This document shows, piece after piece, positions 17,707-25,960 of a stretch of DNA of 64,000 nt; within the stretch, counting starts at the first letter, position 1, and every line of letters starts with the position of its first letter. The stretch is from CBDFKU01 sp965248975 (GTDB lineage Bacteria > Chloroflexota > Dehalococcoidia > Lucifugimonadales > JAGWBF01), in the NCBI GenBank assembly GCA_965248975.1, contig CBDFKU010000020.1, forward strand, positions 372,001-436,000. The letters run 5' to 3'. Both the position numbers and the translations under genes were made by a program. A model generated the notes under the pieces. The model was not told where the DNA came from and made no database searches. It was given only the letters and a program-made list of their open reading frames with translations.

Positions 17707-18039
17707 ATGGCTGAGAGGAGATACAAGGAGGAGATGAAGGAGGAGATGAAGGAGGAGAAAGCCAAGTGCGTACATTGTGGCTATGGAGCCAAAGACGGCG
17801 AGGATCTCGACGACCATCTGGAGTCGGCCCACCGCGGGAGCTTGAACCGTCGTGCCAGGACGTGCATAGCGTGTCCGCCCCCCAACAATGTCTTCGCCGA
17901 CCTGGAGCGTCACTTCAGCCAGGTTCACGGCTTGGAGAGGAGTGAAGGGGCCCGGTGCGGCTGCGGCCAGGTGTTCCGTACCCGACGCCTGCGCAACATC
18001 CATGCCAGGGAATGTCAGCGTTCGGGAATCCAGACCTAG
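17707..18039 (+). CDS. Zinc-finger protein (C2H2-like)
   Basis: 110 residues from ATG 17707; aaggag sits 4 bases before it, so the upstream in-frame ATG at 17668 is less likely. A charged EEMKEEMKEE helix is followed by three metal-binding units: CVHCGYGAKDGEDLDDHLESAH, then CIACPPP...HFSQVH and CGCGQVFRTRRLRNIHARE (shown in pieces). It resembles multi-C2H2 nucleic-acid-binding proteins and directly follows the putative origin. Confidence 0.65.
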   Translation: MAERRYKEEMKEEMKEEKAKCVHCGYGAKDGEDLDDHLESAHRGSLNRRARTCIACPPPNNVFADLERHFSQVHGLERSEGARCGCGQVFRTRRLRNIHARECQRSGIQT

Positions 18040-18107
18040 CCGCAAGAGGCGAGCGAGATTCTGGAGAAACTAATCGCCTGGACTAGGAGCAGTGAGGAGA
18101 CGTTGCG

Positions 18108-18419
18108 GTGAGTGACAAGAAGCGGAGCTACAAAAAACCCGATATTCGGTTTCACGACCAACCCCGCAATACCGACAGCATCGAGTTCCTGGGGGTCAAG
18201 CTAGATTCCATCCATGTGTTGGAGTGGCATCCGCTACCCGACGGGAAGGGCAAGCCGACTCAAGTGCATGTCTCCATGATGATCGAGAGCTTGGACGTTC
18301 CGCTAGTCATGCGTTTCAAGGGGCCTGGGACGTTGGACGCTTTCATATCAGCATTGGCTGTTCACCGCTTCCATGTCTGGCCCGACCAGGATTACACCGA
18401 CAAGGAGGGGTTGCTTTGA
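18108..18419 (+). CDS. Hypothetical protein
   Basis: 103 residues, GTG start after gaggaga. Contains IEFLGVKLDSIHVLEWHPLP and VHVSMMIESLDVPLVMRF, a mixed alpha/beta pattern without known motif. Overlaps the next gene by ATGA. Confidence 0.5.
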   Translation: MSDKKRSYKKPDIRFHDQPRNTDSIEFLGVKLDSIHVLEWHPLPDGKGKPTQVHVSMMIESLDVPLVMRFKGPGTLDAFISALAVHRFHVWPDQDYTDKEGLL

Positions 18420-18964
18420 TGAACCTAGCTGAACTACAACGCGAGGCCCACGCCATCGCCAAGGACCACGGCTGGTGGGACGAGCCGAGAACCTTCGGCG
18501 ACTGCATCGCAGATGTTCACGAGGCGTTAAGCGAGGCGCGGAGGGCGTATCGGGAGCATGGGCTGGAACATGGAGCAGCAGCGGTGTGTGACTGTTTCCA
18601 ATCTCTTGGAGGGCACGCTGCTGACTGTCCTGCTTACGGCTATTTCGACTTTGCTACACAGAAACCCGAAGGCGTCGCGTCCGAGCTGGCCGACGTGGTG
18701 ATCCGGGTGGCGGACATGGCGGAGTGGTACGAGTGGAAGTTGCCGCAACGACAATTGCTGGCGTTCGATCCGAACGAGTCGTTTGGCGAACACATCGTGA
18801 GTGCTCATGAAATGCTCAGTGATGTGCGTGGGTCCGAGCCGACCGATGTGTTGAGCGATTTCGTCGAATACATCCGAGCAATGGCCGCCCGCTACGGCAT
18901 CGACCTGGACGCGGCGATCAGGGCCAAGATGGAGGGAAGGCGCTGTAATGGCACCGATAGTTGA
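18419..18964 (+). CDS. MazG-like nucleotide pyrophosphohydrolase
   Basis: 181 residues. MNLAELQREAHAIAKDHGWW and the two segments HEALSEARRAYREHG and ELADVVIRVADMAEW form the helix pairs with the acidic E-x-x-E and E-x-x-D residues that hold Mg in all-alpha NTP pyrophosphatases. Such enzymes remove non-canonical nucleotides or alter (p)ppGpp. A second, similar half (SFGEHIVSAHEML...) may be a degenerate repeat of the fold. It sits in a nucleotide-handling group with the deoxyribosyltransferase-like and ASCH genes. Confidence 0.7.
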   Translation: MNLAELQREAHAIAKDHGWWDEPRTFGDCIADVHEALSEARRAYREHGLEHGAAAVCDCFQSLGGHAADCPAYGYFDFATQKPEGVASELADVVIRVADMAEWYEWKLPQRQLLAFDPNESFGEHIVSAHEMLSDVRGSEPTDVLSDFVEYIRAMAARYGIDLDAAIRAKMEGRRCNGTDS

Positions 18965-19211
18965 AGTTGAAGTTGAAGTCGATATCGCCGACTTCTCCAC
19001 AGAAAATTTACTTGAGGAGCTTGAGGCACGCATGAAGGAGGGGCGCCCGTGCCCAGGCCTTGCCCAGGTCTTGGAACATGTCGGGCTTCGCCGCGAGTGT
19101 ACAGATGCGTTGGCCCGCTATCTCGGCGGTGACATGTCCATGTCCGAGGCCGTCGAATTTGAAGCGGCGATGGCATGGTATAGCAATGGGCGCGGAGGGA
19201 AGGCGCTGTGA
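18948..19211 (+). CDS. Hypothetical protein
   Basis: 87 residues; acidic beta-strand-like start (VEVEVEVDIADF) and a helical remainder. Overlaps its neighbours by 17 bases upstream and 4 downstream. Not recognised. Confidence 0.45.
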   Translation: MAPIVEVEVEVDIADFSTENLLEELEARMKEGRPCPGLAQVLEHVGLRRECTDALARYLGGDMSMSEAVEFEAAMAWYSNGRGGKAL

Positions 19212-19649
19212 GAATCTACGTCGCGTCGTCATGGCGCAATCAGTATCAGCCGGGAGTCGTCGTCGCACTGCGGGCTGCGGGACATGAAGTGTACGACTTC
19301 CGAAACCCCCCGGATCGGTCGGGCTTCGGCTGGGAACAGCTTGACCCAGATTGGCAATCCTGGTCAGTTGATCGCTATCGCTCAATGCTCAACGACCCGA
19401 TTGCTCAACAAAGGTTTCAACACCGATTTCGACGCAATGAGATGGGCCGATGCCTGTGTGCTGGTGCTGCCATCTGGCCGGTCGGCGCACTTGGAAGCTG
19501 GATGGTTCGTCGGCCAAGAGAAGCCAACCATCATGTTTCTGCCTGAGCCACAGGAGCCTGAATTGATGTATCGGATGGCCGACCACATCACTGACAACTT
19601 AGATGACCTCTTGGATCAGCTAGCCCGGCACGGAGGGGAGGCGCTGTGA
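19208..19649 (+). pseudogene. Nucleoside 2-deoxyribosyltransferase-like protein, frameshifted
   Basis: Frame 1 starts MRIYVASSWRNQYQPGVVVAL and gives AAGHEVYDFRNP and LNDPIAQ. Frame 2 takes over with KGFNTDFDAMRWADACVLVLP, then GRSAHLEAGWFVGQ and a normal C-terminus ending at 19649. Removing one base in gctcaacaaaggt (about 19409-19418) gives IAQKGFNTDF and restores a protein of about 146 residues. The family contains deoxyribosyltransferases and 2'-deoxynucleoside 5'-monophosphate N-hydrolases, used by phages for nucleotide salvage. The break may be decay, a sequencing error or programmed frameshifting. Confidence 0.75.
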
Positions 19650-20107
19650 AAGCCATCACGCTACACCAGCCCTGGGCGTCTCTGATCGCCCACGGTGTCA
19701 AGACCATCTTGACCCGCTCCTGGGCTCCACCACAGAGCTTGATCGGACAACGAATAGCCATACACGCCGGGAAGAATGTAGTTGGTCCCCAGCTCCTCAA
19801 CCGAAATACCCGGCAGGCCATCGCCCGCTTGTTCGGGGAGGAATGGGAAAAGGACATTCCCAAGGGCTCAGTGGTTGCTACGGCTCTGCTGATAGATGCC
19901 CGGCAGGTGGGGTTTCAACGCTACGTGGGGATGGTCCTGGCCTCGTCGCCGTCTTATACAGGGTGGGTAGAACCCGACCCCTACGGCGACTTCTCCACTG
20001 GCCGGTGGTTGTGGATGCTGACGGACGTGGAGCCGTGCAAACCCCCGATCCCTGCGGTGGGGCATCAGGGATTGTGGGACTGGGAACCTGACGGAGAGGT
20101 TCTGTGA
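19646..20107 (+). CDS. ASCH-domain protein
   Basis: 153 residues. ITLHQPWASLIAHGVKTILTR is the classical ASCH/PUA-like opening, followed by RIAIHAGK, GSVVATALLIDARQV and the C-terminal GLWDWEPD. ASCH domains bind RNA or act on modified nucleosides, and they are frequent in phages. It is coupled by overlap with both neighbours. Confidence 0.8.
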   Translation: MKAITLHQPWASLIAHGVKTILTRSWAPPQSLIGQRIAIHAGKNVVGPQLLNRNTRQAIARLFGEEWEKDIPKGSVVATALLIDARQVGFQRYVGMVLASSPSYTGWVEPDPYGDFSTGRWLWMLTDVEPCKPPIPAVGHQGLWDWEPDGEVL

Positions 20108-20270
20108 TAGCCGCTGATACCTACCTCGTTGCCGACCTGTTCTGCGGTGCCGGCGGCTCGTCGTCGGCAATGTAGCCGAGGTCACGAAGCAGATTGGCAA
20201 CGCGGTCCCGGTGCATCTGGCTGCGGCGCTGGTGAAGGCGGCGTTGGGGCAGGAGATGAATCGTGAGTGA
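20104..20270 (+). pseudogene. Deletion remnant of a C5-cytosine DNA methyltransferase
   Basis: The first 23 codons (GTG 20104) read VADLFCGAGGSSSAM then stop, which is motif I of Dcm-type enzymes including the SAM-binding FxGxG. A few bases later, in another frame, comes GNVAEVTKQIGNAVPVHLAA, the C-terminal motif X of the same enzymes, running to TGA 20270. All middle motifs, including the catalytic PCQ, are gone, so roughly 300 or more codons were deleted between these two ends. Confidence 0.85.
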
Positions 20271-20448
20271 CATCAAGAAGGCTTGTCCGAAGTGCGGGGA
20301 GGACCTGGCGGTCCGCGTGAACGGCGAGACGCATGAGGAGTTCCTGGGTTGTAGCCAGTACCCAGAGTGCCAGCACACGGAGCTCCTACCCATGGATATG
20401 GTCCTACGCCGTCAGGGAGCGGCGATGCTGCCGGGGTTGGGGAGCTGA
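20263..20448 (+). CDS. Small topoisomerase-type zinc-finger protein
   Basis: 61 residues, GTG start overlapping the methyltransferase fossil. CPKCGEDLAVRVNGETHEEF then LGCSQYPECQHTE is the four-Cys zinc finger normally found at the C-terminus of bacterial topoisomerase I. Here it stands alone, which is common in mobile elements. Confidence 0.7.
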   Translation: MSDIKKACPKCGEDLAVRVNGETHEEFLGCSQYPECQHTELLPMDMVLRRQGAAMLPGLGS

Positions 20449-20455
20449 GCATATC

Positions 20456-21808
20456 GTGAATCCCACCTGGGACATCCTCCAGGGTGACACCATTGAGGTC
20501 ATGCGTGGCATGGAACCGGAGAGCGTCCACTGCGTCGTAACGAGCCCGCCCTACTGGGGATTGCGGTCATACGGCGTGGACGGGGCCTACGGGCTGGAGC
20601 CGACGCTGGAGGAGTATATCGAGCGCATGGTGGAGGTGTTCCGCGAGGTGCGGCGGGTGCTGCGTCAGGATGGCACCTGCTGGCTGAATCTTGGGGATGC
20701 GTATGCTTCCAACCCGTCAAACGGGCGCGGTGGTGGGTCAACACTCAACGGTGGTGTCCCTCATCTATCAGGTGCGAATCGCGACGGTGCCGGCCTCAAG
20801 CCCAAAGACCTAATCGGCCTGCCCTGGCGCGTGGCCTTCGCGCTACAGGCCAACGGCTGGTGGCTGCGGTCGGACATTGTGTGGCACAAGCCGAACCCGA
20901 TGCCAGAGAGCGTCCGGGACCGGCCCACGCGGGCTCACGAATACGTGTTTCTGCTAGCGAAATCAGGAAGTCCGATCTACTGGACACACCGTGATGGCTA
21001 CGGGTCCAGGGTACAGCCAGCACCGGACTACGACGAGGATGGCGTCAACCTGTGGCGTGGCCATAGCTACTGCTACGACGGGGATGCTCTTAGAACACCA
21101 GGGCAAGAACACATGGGCCAAGCGGGAACATTCAGCAGGAGTGGGGCAGTATCCAAACATGTCATTCCCGGACAAACCGTAGCGGAACATCGCCTACGGG
21201 ATGACCGTGTTCCTGCCGGAGCCAACAAGCGCACGGTCTGGAGCATCGCCACGCAGCCCTACAAGGGAAGTCACTTCGCCACGTTCCCCGAGGCATTATG
21301 TGAGCCGCCGATCCTAGCGGGTACATCAGAGCTCGGCGTCTGCGGCGATTGTGGGGCACCGTGGGCGAGGGTGGTGGAGCAGGCTTATTTGAGCCCGCTA
21401 ATAAAAGGTGACCACATACCGGAGCCGGATACTTGGAAGGGCAGTAAGTCACGCCCGCGACAACGGGCTGGGAATGGCACGTTTATTCCGCGCACAGATG
21501 AGGACAGGCGTCAACCGACGGTTCATGGTGCTAGAGGCACTATCAAGCGCATGGGGGATGGTGCAGTTGTTAACACCCTCGGCTGGCAGCCGACCTGTGA
21601 CCACGACTCGGAGCCGGTGCCCGCCACAGTCCTGGACCCGTTCTGCGGCTCCGGCACCACCGGAGTCGTTGCACTCCGGCATGGGCGGTCTTTCATCGGA
21701 ATCGAGCTGAATCCTGAGTACGTGGAGATGGCGCGGGCGCGGATCATCGCCGACGCGCCGCTGTTGAATGCACAGGCTGAATCTAGGGCTGTGGAGGTGC
21801 TGAAGTGA
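20456..21808 (+). CDS. Site-specific DNA methyltransferase (N4-cytosine or N6-adenine, class beta)
   Basis: 450 residues from GTG 20456. The catalytic motif IV TSPPYWG (about 29-35) precedes the SAM-binding motif I DPFCGSGTTG (about 393-402) and GIELNPEYVEMARARI, the order of class beta enzymes. The middle carries LIGLPWRVAFALQ and a zinc-ribbon-like CGDCGAPW insertion. TSPPYW leans toward N4-cytosine, but specificity is not decidable. No restriction partner is nearby, so it is an orphan, as usual for phage protection or epigenetic control. Confidence 0.88.
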   Translation: MNPTWDILQGDTIEVMRGMEPESVHCVVTSPPYWGLRSYGVDGAYGLEPTLEEYIERMVEVFREVRRVLRQDGTCWLNLGDAYASNPSNGRGGGSTLNGGVPHLSGANRDGAGLKPKDLIGLPWRVAFALQANGWWLRSDIVWHKPNPMPESVRDRPTRAHEYVFLLAKSGSPIYWTHRDGYGSRVQPAPDYDEDGVNLWRGHSYCYDGDALRTPGQEHMGQAGTFSRSGAVSKHVIPGQTVAEHRLRDDRVPAGANKRTVWSIATQPYKGSHFATFPEALCEPPILAGTSELGVCGDCGAPWARVVEQAYLSPLIKGDHIPEPDTWKGSKSRPRQRAGNGTFIPRTDEDRRQPTVHGARGTIKRMGDGAVVNTLGWQPTCDHDSEPVPATVLDPFCGSGTTGVVALRHGRSFIGIELNPEYVEMARARIIADAPLLNAQAESRAVEVLK

Positions 21809-21873
21809 GACCCATGGGACAGCGCACCCGGAGGGGTGAGGTGCAACAAATGTTTCCGTCTAGGAGGAACCGC

Positions 21874-22086
21874 ATGAGAGACCTTTGTCATTCGCTAAAG
21901 CGCCCTATGACTCCCTGGGGCGCATGGAAGGAGAAAGGCCGGTGTAGAGCCGCGATAGGGGCGAAGTGTTCAGCTGACCCGGAGTTAGACGACCTGGAGC
22001 GGCGATATGATCGTGCATACGTGTGGTTGTGTCTTTGGATACTGGTGCCGGTCCCCGTTATCGTATTCGTTCTGGTGCCTGGATAG
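21874..22086 (+). CDS. Small membrane protein
   Basis: 70 residues from ATG 21874, preceded by aggaggaacc; a longer reading from 21805 is possible. Basic N-terminus, DDLERRYDRAYVWL, then a C-terminal hydrophobic helix (LWILVPVPVIVFVLVPG). No known family. Confidence 0.45.
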   Translation: MRDLCHSLKRPMTPWGAWKEKGRCRAAIGAKCSADPELDDLERRYDRAYVWLCLWILVPVPVIVFVLVPG

Positions 22087-22096
22087 TCTACGCAGT

Positions 22097-22732
22097 ATGA
22101 AGGCTGCTCTCTATCTTCGCATCTCCACCAACGACAAGGGCCAGAACGTCCAGGTCCAGGAGGGTCCCTTGAGTGAATGGGTGGTACGCCTGGGGTACGA
22201 GCCGGTCGTGTACTCCGAGGAGGGGATCAGCGGAGCCAAGACCACGCGGCCGGTGCTCGAACGGCTCAGGACGGTGGTGCGCCGGCGGGAAGTCTCTGCC
22301 GTTGCGGTGTGGAAGCTGGATCGCTTGGGCCGCTCCCTCTCCCATCTCCTGCAGCTCCTGGAGGAGATGGAGGCCCACGGCATCCGTCTGCTGGTCCACG
22401 ACATGGCCATGGACACCGCCACTCCCCAGGGGCGGTTGTTCTTCTCCATCATGGGTGCCTTCGCGGAGTTCGAGCGGGCCCTGACCGCCGAGCGTGTAAG
22501 GGACGGCCTAGGATTCGCGCAGAGCCACGGAACGAGGTCGGGACGCCCCATCGGCCGTCCGAGGACAGAGAGGGACTTTTGGACAATTTATGACACCCTC
22601 ATAGGCCGTGCTGGAGAGCCGGGGCTGGTGTCGAAAGTAGCTAGGGAGTTCGGAGTGCCCCGGGCCTGGCTGTATCGCGAGGTCATCCCGGAGCTGAAAA
22701 AAGTGGGTGGGTGGAGCAAAGGGGGAGGCTGA
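22097..22732 (+). CDS. Serine recombinase (resolvase/invertase family)
   Basis: 211 residues. The catalytic domain opens MKAALYLRISTNDKGQ with nucleophile Ser10, then SGAKTTRPVLERL, VWKLDRLGRS (the conserved Arg pair), PQGRLFFSIMGAFAEFER and a C-terminal helix-turn-helix (SKVAREFGVPRAWLYREVI). Size and order match small resolvases. It could resolve dimers, invert a segment or act as a regulator. No obvious res site was identified. Confidence 0.9.
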   Translation: MKAALYLRISTNDKGQNVQVQEGPLSEWVVRLGYEPVVYSEEGISGAKTTRPVLERLRTVVRRREVSAVAVWKLDRLGRSLSHLLQLLEEMEAHGIRLLVHDMAMDTATPQGRLFFSIMGAFAEFERALTAERVRDGLGFAQSHGTRSGRPIGRPRTERDFWTIYDTLIGRAGEPGLVSKVAREFGVPRAWLYREVIPELKKVGGWSKGGG

Positions 22733-22812
22733 TGGAAGGTTACTCGTGGGCTTTGTGTGGCGTAAGGCGGCCTTCTCGGAGTATCGACGTGGCCACCGGA
22801 GCTACCGCAATC

Positions 22813-23184
22813 TTAGAGGAGGTCGTCCACGGTGATGTTGAGGACCCGAGCCAGCGCGGCCAGCGTCTTGGCGGATCCAACACGTTTCCCCGTTTCAATT
22901 TGGGAGAGGTAAACCGTATTGATGCCGACGGCGGTGGCCAACTGGCTTTGGGTCATATGGCGATAATTCCGATACACTCGGAGCGGATTTTGCCCGGCCA
23001 GGATTTGGTTCGCCACTTCCATGGGAAAGGATTCATCCCCTTCTGCCTTAGCATGGTCATAGAGTTCCTCGTCGCTCAACAGTTCCTCGGCGGCTTCATT
23101 GGCCAAGCGTTCGTATTCGGGCCACGGGATCACTGCGAAGGCCGGGTGTCCAGTAGCGTCGAAAATGATCTGGGGCTGACTCAT
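22813..23184 (-). CDS. XRE-family antitoxin (HigA/RelB-like)
   Basis: 123 residues. The N-terminal half (FDATGHPAFAVIPWPEYERL) is a toxin-binding, PHD-like segment. The C-terminal half is an HTH (MTQSQLATAVGINTVYLSQIETGKR). It lies 9 bp downstream of a RelE/ParE-like toxin on the same strand; toxin-first order is typical of higBA-type modules. It probably represses its own promoter and helps keep the element in the host. Confidence 0.85.
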   Translation of the reverse strand: MSQPQIIFDATGHPAFAVIPWPEYERLANEAAEELLSDEELYDHAKAEGDESFPMEVANQILAGQNPLRVYRNYRHMTQSQLATAVGINTVYLSQIETGKRVGSAKTLAALARVLNITVDDLL

Positions 23185-23193
23185 CGTATCCTC

Positions 23194-23463
23194 CTATTCT
23201 TTGTAAGCCTGACCGCGAGGGGCGATGCGCAGTACGTCAATGACCCGGGCGACATCATCACGTGCAAGAATTATTCTCAGATTCCCGACTCGGAGACGAA
23301 AGCCAGACCGTCCGGCAAGAGGGGTTATATCCAGATCCCTCCGGTCGGGATTCTGGGCCAGTCTGGCCAAGTGGCCGCGAATGCGGCGGGCTTGGGCATC
23401 TGGCATCCTCTGCAAGGCTCTGATGGCTTGCCGTTTGAGCATCAATGTGTACCCATCCGCCAT
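23194..23463 (-). CDS. RelE/ParE-family toxin
   Basis: 89 residues. YTLMLKRQAIRALQRMP, ARRIRGHLARLAQNP and FRLRVGNLRIILARDD form the usual RelE strand pattern with basic residues for mRNA cleavage or gyrase inhibition; the exact target is unknown. A plausible promoter region with tatagcaaaacg lies upstream. It pairs with the antitoxin at 22813. Confidence 0.85.
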   Translation of the reverse strand: MADGYTLMLKRQAIRALQRMPDAQARRIRGHLARLAQNPDRRDLDITPLAGRSGFRLRVGNLRIILARDDVARVIDVLRIAPRGQAYKE

Positions 23464-23610
23464 ACCAATAGTATAGCAAAACGCTTTATCATTGTCAAGC
23501 TATGAGCTTTAGGGGTACCGGGGCCGGGCGTACCGGCATGGAGTCAACGCGTTCTGTGAGAACACCGATTCGTGGGCGACGGAACCCTTGTAGTAGAGGC
23601 CACCGTGGCG

Positions 23611-23741
23611 GAGGTGCACCGGTGCACCTCATGGGAGCCAGAAATCGGGTGTCCGAAACCCCCCTCTCCGAAACGGTCCCTGAGCCGTGCCTGGGAGGGG
23701 CCGATTTTGGACCTGTCGGAAACCAGATGGTTTCGGACACC
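23611..23741. promoter_or_regulatory. Palindrome and inverted-repeat cluster upstream of the membrane module
   Basis: gaggtgcaccggtgcacctc (23611-23630) is a perfect 20-bp palindrome. ggtgtccgaaacc (23648-23660) and ggtttcggacacc (23729-23741) are perfect 13-bp inverted arms 68 bp apart, with related half sites (tccgaaac near 23667, gtcggaaacc near 23715) between them. The stretch 23464-23830 has no convincing gene, so this is the likely control region for the rightward late block. Confidence 0.55.
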
Positions 23742-23831
23742 GGGAGAGTCCCGGAAGACAACCGGGTCGGCTGGAACTCAAGGCATTTGTTCTATATCAT
23801 GCAAGACCATCAGGTCACCGAGGAGGGGACA

Positions 23832-23920
23832 TCAGTACAAAGACCATTAGCTTGCTCGGGGTCGGGCTCATCTGCCTGGTGGTGGTCGCCGTCGCCACGG
23901 CGGAAGTCATTGCCGGGTGA
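23832..23920 (+). CDS. Possible single-TM micropeptide
   Basis: The frame reads STKTISLLGVGLICLVVVAVATAEVIAG and stops at 23920, its TGA overlapping the GTG of the ATPase gene. gaggagggg lies just upstream, but there is no clear ATG or GTG, so the exact start (perhaps TTG 23851) is unsettled. The sequence looks like a small membrane or coat-type peptide. Confidence 0.3.
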
Positions 23921-25146
23921 TTGACCAAGTGCCCAACAAGGACAACAAGGCGAGAGACAGCTACCAGATCATCCGGCGGGGTCATGAGGAGGTGCCGGAG
24001 GACGAGTGGCCGGGGCGACCGGTCACGGAAGAGGACGTGCGGCTGGCCAGCGGTCACCGGCTTGACGTGTTCAGCTTCGAGGAGCGGCTCCTGGCGCACC
24101 GGCGGGTGGAGGGGGCGTACCGGCGCAACCACGGGACCAGGAGGATCCGGGCCCACTGGAACTTCCAGCTGATGTTGGGGCGTATGGGGGAGGGCAAGAG
24201 CACGCTGGCAGCGGTATTCATGGGGATGAAGCGGGCGCAGGGGTGGCCGGTGTTCCACACGGGGTCGCTGCTGTTCGGCCGGGTGTTGGGCGCCGACGAG
24301 ATCTACACGGCGGTGAACGCCATGCCGGACAACTCGGCGGTGTTCATCGACGAGGCGCACGTGTACATGGGATTGGCGGCGGACAACAGCCGGCACAGCA
24401 TTCTGATGTTGCAGTCGATGGCTGGACTGCGGAAGAAGAACTGTGACCTCACGCTGGCGACGGCGGCGGACGACCTGATGAGCCGGAAGCTAAAGCGGGA
24501 GGCCCACGAGGTCGTCACGCCGTTCAAGCCGGACGTTGAGCCGCAGCGTGACATGAGCGTCCGGGGCATGCGGCGGCGACTGTTGGGGCTGGCGCCCCAT
24601 GAGGGCGGGACACCCCGGGATTCCAAGCTCTTCCGGCTGGGGTTCACCACGATACTTGACTACCCCTTCGCCCAGGACGGCATCCTGGAGCGCTATGGAC
24701 TCAGGCCCAAGGCCGAGGACCCCGACGCCCACGAGATGCGGCGCTGGATGGTGCACCCGCGGCTCGTGATGGAGGGGCTGCTGCTCAACGACTCTTTCCA
24801 ACAGGTGCCGGTGGGGGTTCAGATGACGGTGAACCGGCAGCAGATAGTGGACCGGCAGGGGGACATCCTCTACGGCGGCCAGCCGTCCGACCCCGCCAGC
24901 AATGGTCTGGAGGACTGGCAGGAGGGCATGTGGAATCTGAGGTGGGCGCTGGAGGACATGGATTACGACGAGCGGGACTGCATCACGAACGCGGACATGG
25001 CCGAGCTGGCCCGGGTGGACATGACGCCGACGGCGTTTGGCCGCAAGGTGCGGATGGCCCTGGGGATCCAGCGCGGCAATCGAGGGTATCTCATACCTGA
25101 GCTCCATGCCAAGCTGAAGGGAGCGTTTAGGACGGAGGACGCATGA
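23917..25146 (+). CDS. P-loop ATPase, FtsK/HerA- or Zot-like, probable assembly or export motor
   Basis: 409 residues, GTG start. Walker A GRMGEGKS (about 88-95), Walker B AVFIDEAHVY (about 141-150), and LRKKNCDLTLATA where sensor residues of Zot/HerA-like enzymes lie, then DDLMSRKLKREA. No transmembrane segment is evident. The Walker B with DEAH and the lack of helicase motifs resemble virion-packaging or phage-extrusion ATPases (FtsK/HerA, filamentous-phage Zot). VirB4/TraG conjugation ATPases are larger. It opens the long rightward block of membrane proteins and overlaps the next gene by ATGA. Confidence 0.65.
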   Translation: MIDQVPNKDNKARDSYQIIRRGHEEVPEDEWPGRPVTEEDVRLASGHRLDVFSFEERLLAHRRVEGAYRRNHGTRRIRAHWNFQLMLGRMGEGKSTLAAVFMGMKRAQGWPVFHTGSLLFGRVLGADEIYTAVNAMPDNSAVFIDEAHVYMGLAADNSRHSILMLQSMAGLRKKNCDLTLATAADDLMSRKLKREAHEVVTPFKPDVEPQRDMSVRGMRRRLLGLAPHEGGTPRDSKLFRLGFTTILDYPFAQDGILERYGLRPKAEDPDAHEMRRWMVHPRLVMEGLLLNDSFQQVPVGVQMTVNRQQIVDRQGDILYGGQPSDPASNGLEDWQEGMWNLRWALEDMDYDERDCITNADMAELARVDMTPTAFGRKVRMALGIQRGNRGYLIPELHAKLKGAFRTEDA

Positions 25147-25898
25147 CCATCGACGACCGCAGCCTCTTCGAGAATGAGGACCTGGACCCCCGCCTGACGC
25201 CGGGGATGCTGGTGCAGCCCAACGGCAGGGAGGACGAGTACAGCAAGCGGTCCTACCAACGGCTGATACAGGAGCGGGGCAAGACCACCCTGTCGGTGAT
25301 ATACGACATGGTGCGGTCTGCCGTGCTGGATGAAGGGAGGCGGGACGTAGTGGACGTGGCGCTGATGCTTGGCACGTGGGAGTACAATGCGCCGGGCATG
25401 AACCGCCTGGCGACCATAGCTGCCCTGGAGGATGAGGCCGAAGTGGTGGGGAGGGACCTGGAGGAGGACCGGGCCCGGGAGCTGGACAATCAGGCGCAGA
25501 CGGACGCCCGGGCTGGTGTGAAGCGGGTCACGGCCCCGCTGAGCGATGGGGTCGAGGCGGAGTACTACAGCTATCGGCTGGAGAGGCACAGGCTCAAGCT
25601 GGAGATAGCGCGGGAGCGGGCCGAGGGGCACACCCTAAGGGACTATACGGCGGTGAAGACGATGATCGCCAATGGCACGCCCACCGAGCAGGTGATTGAC
25701 CTGCTTCCGGTGTACTTTCAGAAGGTGCTGGTGATGTGCAACGTCTCCCTGGCCCGGGACGACGAGCACATAGAGCGAGACCACATCGAGCGGCTGGTGG
25801 CGAACCAGGGGCCTGAGGGGGCGCTGCGGCGGCGTCGGGGGAAAGGTGGCTGGCCCGGCCGCCGCTCCCGGCGTGCCGACGACGATGACGACGAGTAG
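25143..25898 (+). CDS. Hypothetical soluble helical protein
   Basis: 251 residues, overlapping the ATPase stop. Mostly helical and highly charged (EDEAEVVGRDLEEDRAREL, RLERHRLKLEIARERAEG), with an Arg-rich then poly-Asp tail (RRRRGKGGWPGRRSRR, DDDDDE). It might be a cytoplasmic partner of the ATPase. No family recognised. Confidence 0.6.
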   Translation: MTIDDRSLFENEDLDPRLTPGMLVQPNGREDEYSKRSYQRLIQERGKTTLSVIYDMVRSAVLDEGRRDVVDVALMLGTWEYNAPGMNRLATIAALEDEAEVVGRDLEEDRARELDNQAQTDARAGVKRVTAPLSDGVEAEYYSYRLERHRLKLEIARERAEGHTLRDYTAVKTMIANGTPTEQVIDLLPVYFQKVLVMCNVSLARDDEHIERDHIERLVANQGPEGALRRRRGKGGWPGRRSRRADDDDDE

Positions 25899-25960
25899 TG
25901 CACGCACACAGTGACACACACACATTTTTTGTGAGGTCCATTATCTTTAATACATATAGG

